Source of the DNA: JBDSKH01 sp035495435
GTDB lineage: Bacteria > Actinomycetota > Actinomycetes > Actinomycetales > Microbacteriaceae
DNA length: 29,949 nt
Direction: 5' to 3'
NCBI GenBank assembly: GCA_035495435.1
Contig: DATJFV010000039.1
Location: 1 to 29,949 of the forward strand
Position 1 is the first letter of the stretch. Every line of letters starts with the position of its first letter. Below, piece after piece: positions 12,173 through 22,603 of the stretch. The notes beneath the pieces were generated by a model. It did no database searches. It was not told the origin of the DNA and was given only the letters and a program-made list of their open reading frames with translations. Both the position numbers and the translations under genes were made by a program.

Positions 12173-13158
12173 CGGGTCGCCCTCGAGCGCGGGTCGAGGG
12201 CGTCGCGGACGACCTCGCCGAGCAGGATGAAGGCCAGCACGGTCAGCGATAGGGCGATCGACGGATAGATGAGCACTTGCGGCGCGCGGCGCAGGTCGCC
12301 CTGCGCGGCCGCGATGTCGTTGCCCCACGACTGGAACACGTTGTTGGGCAGACCGACACCGAGGAAGGACAGCGTCGCCTCGGCGGTGATCGCCGCCGCC
12401 AGACCGACGGTCGACACCACGATCACCGGCGCGATCGAGTTGGGCATGACGTGGGTGAACATGGTGCGGAAGCGCGAGAGCCCGATCGCCTCCGACGCCA
12501 TCACGAAGTCCAACTGTTTCACTCTCAGTACCTCGGATCTCAGGATGCGCGCCGTCGATGGCCAGGCGAAGAACCCGATCGCGAGCGAGATCACCCAGAT
12601 ATTGCGGTCCTTGAGGAAGATCGACATGATCACCACCGCCGCGAGGATGTACGGGATCGCGAAGAAGATGTCGCCGATGCGCATCAGGAACGAGTCCAGC
12701 CAGCCGCCGAAGTAGCCGGCGAAAGCGCCGAGCACGATGCCCATCACCGCGGTCATGACGGTGACGATGATGCCGACCGACAGCGACGTACCGGTGCCGT
12801 GCACGATGCGAGAGAACACATCGCACCCCTGCTTGGTGAAGCCCAGCGGGTGGCCGGGCGCCGGACCGCCGTTACTGGAGGAGTACGGGTCGCTGTGCGA
12901 CGCATCCGCCGTGAGGTAGCAGTCGCTGTTCGGCGGCTCGTGGGTGAAGACGCCGGGGAACAGCGCCACGAAGATGATGAACAGGATGATCACGGAGGTC
13001 ACCCAGAACAGCCACCTGCCGCGCAGGTCGCGCCAGGCGTCCAGCCAGAGGTTGGATTTCTTGTCGGAGATGCGGACGGCGTCGACGGCACCGAGGCCGC
13101 CTTCGTCGATCTCGGCGACGTAGCGGGGGGCGGTGCGGACGGGGTTCTTACTTGACAT
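12169..13158 (-). CDS. ABC importer permease, DppC/OppC type, importer 2
   Basis: A 329-residue DppC-type permease. It has the N-terminal OppC extension (KKSNLWLDAWRDLRGRWLFW), a large external segment after helix 1 (PPNSDCYLTADASHSDPYSS, then GHPLGFTKQGCDVFSR) with two Cys that could form a disulfide, and the EAA-type loop MASEAIGLSRFRTMFTHVMP. Five to six membrane helices. It partners permease B2, whose 3' end overlaps this gene's start by 11 bp. Confidence 0.95.
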
Positions 13159-14077
13159 AGCGGATCCTGGGGTCGAGCACGCCGTAGAGCAGGTCGATGG
13201 CGAGGTTCACCAGCACGTAGACGATGACGAGGATGGTCACGATCGAGACGATCTCGGGGGTGTCGTGCCGGTTGATGGCTTTGAAGAGTTCGTTGCCGAC
13301 GCCCGGCACGTTGAAGATGCCCTCGGTCACGGTCGCGCCGACGATGAGGATGCCGAAATCGGCGGCCAGGTTGGTCGTGACCGGGATCAGGGAGTTGCGC
13401 AGGATGTGCACCGGGATGACGCGGCGCTCGGGGAGGCCCTTGCCGTAGGCCATCCGCACGAAGTCCATCTGCTTGGTCTCGATCGCGGAGGCGCGGGTCA
13501 GACGGATGACGTAGGCCATGTTGAGCCCGGCGAGCACGATCGCGGGCAATATCAGGTCCTGCCATGGTGCACCTGGCCCCACGGTGGGCCGGAACCAGCC
13601 GAGCTGCAGGCCGAAGAAGTACTGGGCCACGAAGGCGAAGACGAAGACCGGCAGCGAGATGAGGACCAAGGAGATGGCCAGGGCGGTGACGTCGATGATG
13701 CCGCCCTTGCGCAGGGCGGAGATGATGCCGATCGTCACGCCGACGATCAGCTGGATGAGCACCGCCAGGAGCGCCAGCCGGAGCGTGGTGGGGAAGGTGC
13801 GCACCAGGATGTCGTTGACCGACTGCCCCGAGAACGTCGTGCCCAGGTCGCCCTGGAAGACGTCGCCGAGGTACAGGAAGTAGCGCACGAAGAACGGCTG
13901 ATCGAGGTTGAACTTGTCCTCAAGCGCCGCGACCTGCTCAGCGGACGGGGTGCGATCCCCGAACATGCGCAGGATCGGGTTGCCCGGCATGGCGAAGACC
14001 ATGGCGTAGATGAGGAAGGTGGAGCCGAAGAAGACCGGGATGCCCTGAAAAAGGCGGCGGACGATGTACCAGAACAT
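13148..14077 (-). CDS. ABC importer permease, DppB/OppB type, importer 2
   Basis: A 309-residue DppB-type permease starting MFWYIVRRLFQGIPVFFG, with the characteristic external GDLGTTFSGQSVNDILV, the EAA-type loop RMAYGKGLPERRVIPVHILR, and the tail DLLYGVLDPRIRYVK. Length and topology are normal. It follows SBP3 by 77 bp; this gap contains a strong stem-loop. Its stop overlaps the start of permease C2 by 11 bp, so B2 and C2 are translationally coupled. Confidence 0.95.
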   Translation of the reverse strand: MFWYIVRRLFQGIPVFFGSTFLIYAMVFAMPGNPILRMFGDRTPSAEQVAALEDKFNLDQPFFVRYFLYLGDVFQGDLGTTFSGQSVNDILVRTFPTTLRLALLAVLIQLIVGVTIGIISALRKGGIIDVTALAISLVLISLPVFVFAFVAQYFFGLQLGWFRPTVGPGAPWQDLILPAIVLAGLNMAYVIRLTRASAIETKQMDFVRMAYGKGLPERRVIPVHILRNSLIPVTTNLAADFGILIVGATVTEGIFNVPGVGNELFKAINRHDTPEIVSIVTILVIVYVLVNLAIDLLYGVLDPRIRYVK

Positions 14078-14103
14078 GGGATACCAGACGTGTCATCAAC
14101 ACG

Positions 14104-14141
14104 CACCCCGTGGTGCGACGCGGACGCCGCACCACGGGGTG
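14104..14141 (-). terminator. Strong intercistronic stem-loop between SBP3 and permease B2
   Basis: Perfect 14-bp inverted repeat, arms 14104-14117 and 14128-14141 (CACCCCGTGGTGCG and its complement) with a 10-nt loop. There is no T-run after it on the transcribed strand, so it is more likely a partial terminator or an RNase barrier that keeps SBP3 mRNA more abundant than the permease mRNA. Confidence 0.6.
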
Positions 14142-14154
14142 TTGTTGTGGGCTG

Positions 14155-15771
14155 TTACTCGGCCTTGGTGACTCCGTAGAGGATCGGCCAGCTGTCCCAG
14201 CCGAACTTCACGTTGTCGACCAGCGTGGAGTATCCACCGGTGACCGAGGAGTACCAGAGCGGAATAGCCGGCAGGTCCTGGAAGAGGACGCCCTGCGCCT
14301 GGTTGAACAGCTTGCCCTGCTCCTCCTGCGACTGAGCCGCGAGGCCCTCGTCGTAGAACTTGTCGAACTCAGGGCTGGAGTAGTCGGCGTCGTTCGACCC
14401 GGAACCCGTCGCGTAGAGCGGCCCGAGGCCGTTCGCCTGGGACGGGAAGTCGAACTGCCAGCCGGTACGGAACGCCGCCTTGATGGTGCGGTCGTTGACC
14501 TCGGTGCGCAGCCCGGCGAAGTCGGGGTACGGGAGGCCGGCCGCATCGATGCCGAGCGTGTTCTTGATCTGGTTGCAGACCGCGTCGACCCACTCCTGGT
14601 GGCCGCCGTCGGCGTTGTAGGCGAGCTGGAAGGTGCCCGTCCACGGCGAGATCGCATCGGCCTGAGCCCACAGATCCTTGGCCTTGGCCGCGTCGAAGTC
14701 CAGCACGTCCGAGCCCTCGATGTTGTCGGGGTCGAAGCCCGCGATCACCGGCGAGGTGAAGTCGCGTGCCGGGGTGCGGGTGCCGTTGAAGATCACGTCG
14801 GTGATCTCCTTGCGGTCGATCGCGTGCGAGAGGGCGGCGCGCCGGAGCTTGCCTTCCTCACCGCTGAAGTGCGGCAGGTTCTCGTTGATGGTGAACGACT
14901 GGAACACCGCGGCGGCCTGGTCGACCGCACGGTCGCCGAGGTCGTCGTGGAAGGTGGCCAGGGCGTTCGTCGGAACCGCCTCGACGACGTCGACGTTGTC
15001 GCCGAGCAGGTCGGTGTACGCCGCCTCCTGGGTGGCGTAGACCATGAAGTCGATGCCACCGTTCTGCGCCTTGCGCGGGCCGTTGTACGCCTCGTTCGGA
15101 ACCAGCGACAGCTTGGTGCCGTGCTGCCAGCCGTCGGGGCCGAACTTGTACGGGCCGTTGCCGATCGGGTTCTCACCGAAGGCCTTGGGGTCGTCGAAGA
15201 ACGACTTGGGCAGCGGGTCGAACACCGTGTAGCCGAGGGCCGACGGGAAGTCGGCGCGCGGGGTGGCAAGCTCGACGGTGAAGGTCGTGTCGTCCACGAC
15301 GTTCAGGGCGAGGGTGTTCTCGCCGCCGTCGTAGGTGCCGCCCTGGAAGGCCACGCCGTCGATGAAGTAGTACTGGTTCAGCAGGGTCGGGTCAGCCGCG
15401 GCCCACTGCCAGGCGTCCACGAACGAGTTCGAGGTGACCGGGCTGCCGTCGGAGAAGGTCTGGTCGGCCTTCAGCTTGATGGTCCAGGTCTTGTTGTCGT
15501 CGGACTCGATCGACTCGGCGGCGTCGTAGTCCCACGACCCGTCCGCCTTGTAGTAGACCAGGCCGGCGAACATGTTCTGCAGCACGATGCCGCCGTTCAC
15601 CTCGTTGGTGTTGGCCGGGATCAGCGGGTTCTCCGGCTCGGACCAGGCGAAGGTGACAACGCCGGTCGAGGCGGGCGTGTCGCTGCCGCCGCTGGGGGCG
15701 CAGCCGGCGAGGGTGAGCGCGGCTGCGACCGCGATACCTCCCGCGAGTGCTGCGATTCGTGGAATACGCAA
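14155..15771 (-). CDS. ABC importer substrate-binding lipoprotein (family 5), SBP3
   Basis: A 538-residue DppA/OppA-type lipoprotein that probably delivers substrate to importer 2. The frame is open further upstream, but the start is placed at TTG 15771 because the signal peptide then begins MRIPRIAALAGG and ends in the lipobox LAGC (Cys24), and because a perfect AGGAGG (15776-15781) lies just upstream, though only 4 nt from the TTG. Family segments: QTFSDGSPVTSNSFVDAWQW, IGNGPYKFGPDGW, KLRRAALSHAIDRKEI, and C-terminal LFQDLPAIPLWYSS. It is clearly paralogous to SBP4 (shared ENPLIPA/ANPLIPA, NMFAGLV/NIFAGLV, DAAESIE). Confidence 0.93.
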   Translation of the reverse strand: MRIPRIAALAGGIAVAAALTLAGCAPSGGSDTPASTGVVTFAWSEPENPLIPANTNEVNGGIVLQNMFAGLVYYKADGSWDYDAAESIESDDNKTWTIKLKADQTFSDGSPVTSNSFVDAWQWAAADPTLLNQYYFIDGVAFQGGTYDGGENTLALNVVDDTTFTVELATPRADFPSALGYTVFDPLPKSFFDDPKAFGENPIGNGPYKFGPDGWQHGTKLSLVPNEAYNGPRKAQNGGIDFMVYATQEAAYTDLLGDNVDVVEAVPTNALATFHDDLGDRAVDQAAAVFQSFTINENLPHFSGEEGKLRRAALSHAIDRKEITDVIFNGTRTPARDFTSPVIAGFDPDNIEGSDVLDFDAAKAKDLWAQADAISPWTGTFQLAYNADGGHQEWVDAVCNQIKNTLGIDAAGLPYPDFAGLRTEVNDRTIKAAFRTGWQFDFPSQANGLGPLYATGSGSNDADYSSPEFDKFYDEGLAAQSQEEQGKLFNQAQGVLFQDLPAIPLWYSSVTGGYSTLVDNVKFGWDSWPILYGVTKAE

Positions 15772-15825
15772 TGTTCCTCCTGTGCAGAATGTGGCGGTGC
15801 ACACGAGTCATCGCGGCACCGCACT

Positions 15826-15854
15826 GATATCGAAGACACTAAGACGGGGGTCAA
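15826..15854 (-). promoter_or_regulatory. Candidate promoter of the SBP3-importer operon
   Basis: On the minus strand TTGACC (15854-15849) is followed after 17 nt by GATATC (15831-15826). The -35 is good, the -10 weak. It would give a leader of roughly 50 nt ahead of the AGGAGG-TTG start of SBP3. Confidence 0.3.
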
Positions 15855-15918
15855 CCCCAGGCAAATCTTCCAGACCCAATCGTTACCTCGTGGAAACGAA
15901 TCGTCAGGATACTTGCGC

Positions 15919-15941
15919 CGTACGCAAGAATCTTGCGTACG
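15919..15941. promoter_or_regulatory. 23-bp perfect palindrome, probable operator
   Basis: CGTACGCAAGA, a central A, then TCTTGCGTACG: 11-bp arms with a single central base. A third copy of the half-site core CTTGCG lies at 15912-15917, so CTTGCG/CGCAAG occurs three times in 26 bp. The single-base centre suits a dimeric DNA-binding protein better than an RNA hairpin. It lies in the gap between SBP4 and SBP3, about 65 bp upstream of the candidate -35. No regulator gene is adjacent. Confidence 0.6.
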
Positions 15942-16015
15942 AGTCGATACGACGAGTGTTTCGGCCTGTTTCGGGGCAGAACGCATTCCACGGGTCCGGG
16001 GTACAGCACCACGTC

Positions 16016-16054
16016 GTCAGCGACCCGTGTCAGCGACCCGTGTCAGCGACCCGT
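16016..16054. repeat. Three tandem copies of a 13-bp unit at the SBP4 stop
   Basis: GTCAGCGACCCGT occurs three times head to tail (16016-16028, 16029-16041, 16042-16054). The copy at 16042-16054 encodes the last residues (TGR) and the TGA stop of SBP4; the other two lie downstream of the stop. Confidence 0.95.
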
Positions 16055-17656
16055 GGTCATCGCCCAGTACTGGGGCACGCCATCCCAGTCCAGGGCCAGA
16101 CCCGCCACGCCCTGGCCGGCGCCGGCCTGCCGCGTGGAGTACCACAGCGGAATCGCCGGCAGGTCGGTGAACAGGATGCGCTGCGCGTCCCGGTACGACC
16201 CCACGATGTCGCCCGGATCGGCGGAGAGCGCCGCCGCCTTCATCGTCGCGTCGTAGTCCTTGCTGATGTACCCGCCGGTATTCGCCGGGGCCTTGCTGAC
16301 GTACCCGCTCAGGTAGGACAGCATCCCCGGATACGCCGCGGTCTGCGTGCGCACCCACGGCATGGTCATCGTCCCCGCAGCGACCGCGGCGTCCAGGTCG
16401 GCCTGGGTCGGGTACGGCACCGCCTCGACGTCGATGCCCAGCACCGCCGAAATGCTGCGCAGCACCGCCGTGACGGCCCCCGCATCCGGCCCGTCGGCGG
16501 CGTACGCGATCTGCAACGTGCCCTCCCACGGCCCGGCCTTCTTCAGCCCGTCGGCCTGGGCCCAGCGCTCCTTGGCGGTGTCGTCGCTGAAACTGAGCAC
16601 CTCGGCCCCGGGGATCACATCCGAGTAGCCCGCGACCACCGGCGAGGTGAAATCGCGCGCAACGATACGACGGTCGGCGAACACGTCGGCGACGATCGAC
16701 AACCGGTCGATCGCCATCGACAGCGCGCTGCGGCGAAGGACGCCCTCGACCCCGGTCAGGTGCGGCAGCTTGGCCGGCACGACGATGCTGGTGAACGTGG
16801 CTCCGGGCACATCGAGCGCATTGTGGTTCAGCTCGTCGTCGTAGTGAGACAACGCGCTCTCGGGCAGGGTGTCGATCACATCGAGGAAGCCCGCCAGAAC
16901 GTCCACATAGGCCGTATCGGGGTCGGTGGCGAAGTCGAGCGCGACCCCCGCGTTCTGCGCGTTACGCGGGCCGTCATATCGGGGGTTCACGGCCAGGTCG
17001 ATTCCGTCGCGATGCCGCCAGTTGCCCTCGATCAGGTACGGACCATTGCCGATCGGGTGTTCACCGAACCGGTCGGGGTTGTCGAAGAACGCCGGTGGCA
17101 GCGGGAAATACGCGCGTTGCCCCAGGCGCTGCGGGAAGTCGGCCTGCGATGCGGCGAGATGAATCTCGAAGGTGGTGCGGTCGACCACGACCAGACCGCC
17201 GCCCTCGATCAGGGAGCCGCGCTCGATGTCGGGGGTCGCCGGGTCGTCGGCGACGAAGCCGCGGATGTCGCGGAACGCGCCCTGCAGCGGGGTTGCGTTG
17301 GCCGAGTCGGCGGCCCAGTCCCAGGCCTTCACGAACGCATCGGAATCCACCGGGTCGCCGTCGGAGAAGGTCAGTCCGCTGCGCAGGGTGACGGTGAACA
17401 CCTTCTTGTCGGTGGATGGCTCGATCGACTCGGCCGCGTCGTTCACGACCGTGCCGTCGGATTCGTAGGCCACGAGCCCGGCGAAGATGTTGTCGACGAC
17501 ACGCGCGCCCCCGAGTTCGACGGTCTCGGCGGGGATCAGCGGGTTCGCCGGTTCGGTGCCGGTGGCACGGATGACGTCTCTCGCCGTGCCGCCCGCGGCC
17601 GTGCATCCGGTGAGGAGCATCGCTGCCGAGAGGACCAGGGCTGCGGTACGGAACAC
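16043..17656 (-). CDS. ABC importer substrate-binding lipoprotein (family 5), SBP4
   Basis: A 537-residue DppA/OppA-type lipoprotein, paralogue of SBP3. GTG start, signal peptide MFRTAALVLSAAMLLTGC with lipobox LTGC (Cys18). Family segments: LTFSDGDPVDSDAFVKAWDW, IGNGPYLIEGNW, VLRRSALSMAIDRLSI and C-terminal LFTDLPAIPLWYST. It precedes SBP3 by 271 bp and has its own -10-like box giving a leaderless start, so it may be expressed separately from the SBP3 operon. The last codons lie in a tandem 13-bp repeat. Orphan SBPs like this often widen the substrate range of a neighbouring importer (inference). Confidence 0.93.
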   Translation of the reverse strand: MFRTAALVLSAAMLLTGCTAAGGTARDVIRATGTEPANPLIPAETVELGGARVVDNIFAGLVAYESDGTVVNDAAESIEPSTDKKVFTVTLRSGLTFSDGDPVDSDAFVKAWDWAADSANATPLQGAFRDIRGFVADDPATPDIERGSLIEGGGLVVVDRTTFEIHLAASQADFPQRLGQRAYFPLPPAFFDNPDRFGEHPIGNGPYLIEGNWRHRDGIDLAVNPRYDGPRNAQNAGVALDFATDPDTAYVDVLAGFLDVIDTLPESALSHYDDELNHNALDVPGATFTSIVVPAKLPHLTGVEGVLRRSALSMAIDRLSIVADVFADRRIVARDFTSPVVAGYSDVIPGAEVLSFSDDTAKERWAQADGLKKAGPWEGTLQIAYAADGPDAGAVTAVLRSISAVLGIDVEAVPYPTQADLDAAVAAGTMTMPWVRTQTAAYPGMLSYLSGYVSKAPANTGGYISKDYDATMKAAALSADPGDIVGSYRDAQRILFTDLPAIPLWYSTRQAGAGQGVAGLALDWDGVPQYWAMTTGR

Positions 17657-17662
17657 CTGGCC

Positions 17663-17668
17663 AGGTTA
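17663..17668 (-). promoter_or_regulatory. Candidate -10 box, leaderless SBP4
   Basis: TAACCT on the minus strand ends 6 nt before the GTG at 17656. It lies 9 bp from the oppositely oriented -10 box of the DCC-family gene, so both promoters share a 34-bp intergenic gap. Confidence 0.5.
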
Positions 17669-17677
17669 CAGGGCGCG

Positions 17678-17683
17678 TAGCAT
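17678..17683 (+). promoter_or_regulatory. Candidate -10 box, leaderless DCC-family gene
   Basis: TAGCAT ends 7 nt before the GTG at 17691. No -35 consensus at the expected distance, where the sequence already belongs to the 5' end of SBP4. Confidence 0.4.
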
Positions 17684-17690
17684 CGCAGAT

Positions 17691-18092
17691 GTGGCCGCCT
17701 CGCATCCTCCGCACGCCGAGCGCCCCGAGCTTCCCCTGCTCGTCTTCGACGGCGACTGCGCCTTCTGCACGACCTGGGTGAACCGGTTGGAGGCCTGGCT
17801 GCCGCGTCCGGTGCGTTCGATCCCGTGGCAGTGGGCCGATCTCGATGCGCTCGGCCTCACCCGGGATGACGTGCGCGACTTCGCCTGGTTCGTCACGGCG
17901 CGGCACTCCTACGCGGGAGCGATGTGCTTCGCCCAACTGCTGATCGCGCAGCCGCGCGTGGGGCTGCGCTTCGCCGGCCACCTGATGTCCACGCCGCCGT
18001 TCTCGATCGCCGCGGCGCTCGGCTACAACCTGATCGCGAAATACCGCCACCGGCTTCCCGGCGGAACCCCGGCATGCGCGCTGCCGAGGTAG
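17691..18092 (+). CDS. DCC-family thiol-disulfide oxidoreductase-like protein (DUF393)
   Basis: A 133-residue protein with the defining N-terminal motif LLVFDGDCAFCTTWV, where DGDCAFC at residues 20-26 carries Cys23 and Cys26 in a CxxC arrangement like thioredoxin-fold proteins. The middle part (PWQWADLDALGLTRDDV) and the following AGAMCFAQLL segment, a variant of the usual GxxA stretch, fit the YuxK/DUF393 family, whose biochemical role is not established. The reading frame is open further upstream, but GTG 17691 is chosen because the motif then sits near the N-terminus as in relatives and because a -10 box lies just before it. It overlaps the next gene by 19 bp, so the two are co-translated. 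Confidence 0.85.
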   Translation: MAASHPPHAERPELPLLVFDGDCAFCTTWVNRLEAWLPRPVRSIPWQWADLDALGLTRDDVRDFAWFVTARHSYAGAMCFAQLLIAQPRVGLRFAGHLMSTPPFSIAAALGYNLIAKYRHRLPGGTPACALPR

Positions 18093-18862
18093 CGCCCGCC
18101 CCGGTGCTCAGCCGAGGCCGGCTCTGGTGGGAGATCGCGATCGTGCTGGGCCTGGGCCTCGGCCAGAGCGCGGTGTACGCCATCGTCGCCCTCATCAACC
18201 GCGCGACCCGCGAGCAGCCGCTGTCGCAGCAGACGGCGACGCTCAACCCGAGCCTCAGCGACCGCGAGATCTTCGACCTCATCTACCAGCTGCTCGACAT
18301 CGCCTTCTCGCTGGTTCCGGTGCTGCTGGTCTGCTTCCTGCTCTGGATGCCGCGGCGGCCGCATCTGGCGCGGCTGGGTATCGCGGGTGCGCGCCCGGCC
18401 TCCGACGGCATCCGGGGCCTCGTGCTCGCGCTCGTGATCGGAGCAGGCGGCATCGGCATCTACCTCGGCGCGAAGGCGCTGAACCTGGGCGTCACGGTGA
18501 ACCCGGCGGGGCTCGACCAGTACTGGTGGACGGTCCCTGTGCTGCTGCTCTCGGCCCTGCGCGCGGGTCTGCAGGAGGAGTTCGTCGTCATCGGCTACCT
18601 GTTCGCGCGGCTGCGGGAGCTGCGCTGGAGCACCGGGCAGATCATCCTCGCGACGGCGGTGCTGCGCGGCTCGTACCACCTGTACCAGGGCTACGGGGCG
18701 TTCGTGGGCAACGTCATCATGGGTGTGATCTTCGGGTGGCTGTACACCCGCTGGGGGCGCGTGCTGCCGTTCGTGATCGCCCACACCCTGATCGACGCGG
18801 CCATCTTCGTCGGTTACCCGTGGGCTGCGGGGGCGTTCCCCGCGCTGTTCGGCGTGAAATGA
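18074..18862 (+). CDS. CPBP-family intramembrane metalloprotease
   Basis: A 262-residue membrane protein of the CPBP (CAAX protease/bacteriocin-processing, Abi) family. Hydrophobic helices are visible at about 20-40, 72-92, 113-134 and 150-164, with further ones in the C-terminal half. The three conserved blocks are recognisable: QEEFVVIGYLF with Glu168-Glu169, RGSYHLYQG with His202, and FVIAHTLIDAA with His237 and Asp241; together these form the metal site in the family. The start ATG 18074 lies inside the preceding DCC-family gene (19 bp overlap). In bacteria these proteins act in protein processing or self-immunity, but no bacteriocin gene is nearby, so the substrate is unknown. Confidence 0.9.
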   Translation: MRAAEVAPAPVLSRGRLWWEIAIVLGLGLGQSAVYAIVALINRATREQPLSQQTATLNPSLSDREIFDLIYQLLDIAFSLVPVLLVCFLLWMPRRPHLARLGIAGARPASDGIRGLVLALVIGAGGIGIYLGAKALNLGVTVNPAGLDQYWWTVPVLLLSALRAGLQEEFVVIGYLFARLRELRWSTGQIILATAVLRGSYHLYQGYGAFVGNVIMGVIFGWLYTRWGRVLPFVIAHTLIDAAIFVGYPWAAGAFPALFGVK

Positions 18863-18874
18863 GCGCGGTCGGCT

Positions 18875-18880
18875 TACACT
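18875..18880 (+). promoter_or_regulatory. Candidate -10 box, leaderless peroxiredoxin gene
   Basis: TACACT ends 6 nt before the GTG at 18887, in the 24-bp gap after the CPBP gene. It suggests the peroxiredoxin has its own leaderless transcript. Confidence 0.5.
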
Positions 18881-18886
18881 GACGCG

Positions 18887-19414
18887 GTGGGGAACACGGG
18901 GGTAGAACTGGGTGCTGTCGCGCCCGATTTCCAGCTGCCGGGGCTGCGGCTCTTCGGCGAGTTCGTGGAGCGCGCGCCGTACCGGCTGTCGGAGCACCGC
19001 GGTCATCCGCTGGTGCTCGCGTTCTATCCGCTCGACGCGAGCATGACCTGCACGCGGCAGCTGTGCGAGTACGACAACGAGTTCGAAGGCTTCGAGGGCC
19101 TCGGTGCCGACCTGTGGGCGATCAGCATGCAGGACCTCAACAGCCACGAGGGCTTCGCGCGCAAGAACGGACTCGGGTTTCCGCTGCTGTCCGACACCCG
19201 CCACGGCGTCGCCGAGCAGTACGGGGTGACCATGCTCGACGGGCGTGCGATCCGGCGCTCGGTGTTCATCCTCGACGGCGCCGGCGTGGTGCGCTGGAAG
19301 CACGTCGCGATGCTCGGCCTCGGCTACCGCGGGGCGCAGGAGATCCGGCAGAAGCTGATCGAACTCTTCCCGGCACCGGCGGGGCAGACCTTCGATCTGC
19401 CCGCGCCGGTCTAG
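18887..19414 (+). CDS. Peroxiredoxin, BCP/PrxQ type (AhpC/TSA family)
   Basis: A 175-residue thioredoxin-fold peroxidase that reduces hydroperoxides in the cytoplasm. N-terminal GAVAPDFQLPGL is the usual AhpC/TSA entry; the active site reads DASMTCTRQLCEY, with the peroxidatic Cys55 and a resolving Cys60 five residues later, the spacing of atypical 2-Cys PrxQ/Bcp proteins. The segment FPLLSDTRHGVAEQYGV and RSVFILDGAGVVRWKHV match the family. The active-site loop differs from the common Pro-Gly-Cys-Thr, having Met-Thr-Cys-Thr. GTG 18887 is the start, set by the -10 box 6 nt upstream. It converges on gcvP with 16 bp between stops. Confidence 0.9.
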   Translation: MGNTGVELGAVAPDFQLPGLRLFGEFVERAPYRLSEHRGHPLVLAFYPLDASMTCTRQLCEYDNEFEGFEGLGADLWAISMQDLNSHEGFARKNGLGFPLLSDTRHGVAEQYGVTMLDGRAIRRSVFILDGAGVVRWKHVAMLGLGYRGAQEIRQKLIELFPAPAGQTFDLPAPV

Positions 19415-19430
19415 CCGGGAACACCAGCGT

Positions 19431-22231
<2,801 letters not shown>

Positions 22232-22232
<1 letters not shown>

Positions 22233-22603
22233 CAGACCGCGAGCTTCGCGTACTGCTCGGCGTCCATCAGCTCGGGCAGGGCGGTGAAGCGCACCTTGAT
22301 GAGCCAGCCCGACCCGTACGGGTCGCTGTTGACCAGGGTGGGGTCGTCGACGACGGCCTGGTTGGCCTCGACCACCTCGCCCTCGACGGGGGCGAACAGC
22401 TCGCCCACCGACTTGGTCGACTCGATCTCGCCCACCACCTTGCCGGCGGCGACGCTCGAGCCGGTCTTCGGCAGGTCGACGTACACGACGTCGCCCAGCT
22501 TGTCGGCGGCGTAGGCGGTGATCCCGACGGTGGCGACGTCGCCGTCGACGGCGACCCACTCGTGCTCGGCGGTGTAACGCAGGTCGGCGCTGGGCTCAGT
22601 CAT
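22232..22603 (-). CDS. gcvH: Glycine cleavage system H protein
   Basis: A 123-residue lipoyl carrier that shuttles the aminomethyl intermediate between GcvP, GcvT and the dihydrolipoamide dehydrogenase. The biotinyl/lipoyl fold is plain: YTAEHEWVAVDGDVATVGIT at the N-terminus and GEIESTKSVGELFAPVEG with the lipoylated Lys64. Length is normal. Its start overlaps the end of gcvT by 8 bp and its stop overlaps gcvP by one base. No lipoate ligase or dihydrolipoamide dehydrogenase gene is present in the window, so lipoylation and reoxidation rely on genes elsewhere. Confidence 0.97.

Larger units (their letters stand above)
15772..16042. other. Regulatory intergenic region between SBP4 and SBP3
   Basis: This 271-bp gap is the longest one between transporter genes and contains no plausible coding sequence. 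It holds the Shine-Dalgarno sequence of SBP3, a candidate promoter, the 23-bp palindrome, a pair of TGTTTCGG direct repeats spaced 10 bp (15957-15964 and 15967-15974), and most of a 13-bp tandem triplication at its right end. Its base composition is visibly less GC-rich than the flanking genes. Confidence 0.6.

Noticed and set aside
12173..12826. N-terminal extension of ATPase 2
   Set aside because: It is the shifted frame of permease C2. The ATP-binding domain begins a few residues after ATG 12172, which overlaps the C2 stop as ATGA.
15919..15941. Reading the palindrome as a transcription terminator
   Set aside because: The one-base centre leaves no good RNA loop, no T-run follows in either direction, and it lies in a promoter region.
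16016..16054. Possible CRISPR or short repeat array
   Set aside because: Three head-to-tail 13-bp copies without spacers and no cas genes nearby; a simple tandem duplication.
18023..19303. 426-codon open frame on the minus strand opposite the CPBP and peroxiredoxin genes
   Set aside because: Composition (His, Arg, Glu, Gln runs) is that of a high-GC antisense shadow and the plus-strand genes have clear motifs.
22233..22559. N-terminal extension of GcvP
   Set aside because: It is an out-of-frame reading of gcvH; P-proteins begin close to the ADRHVG block.
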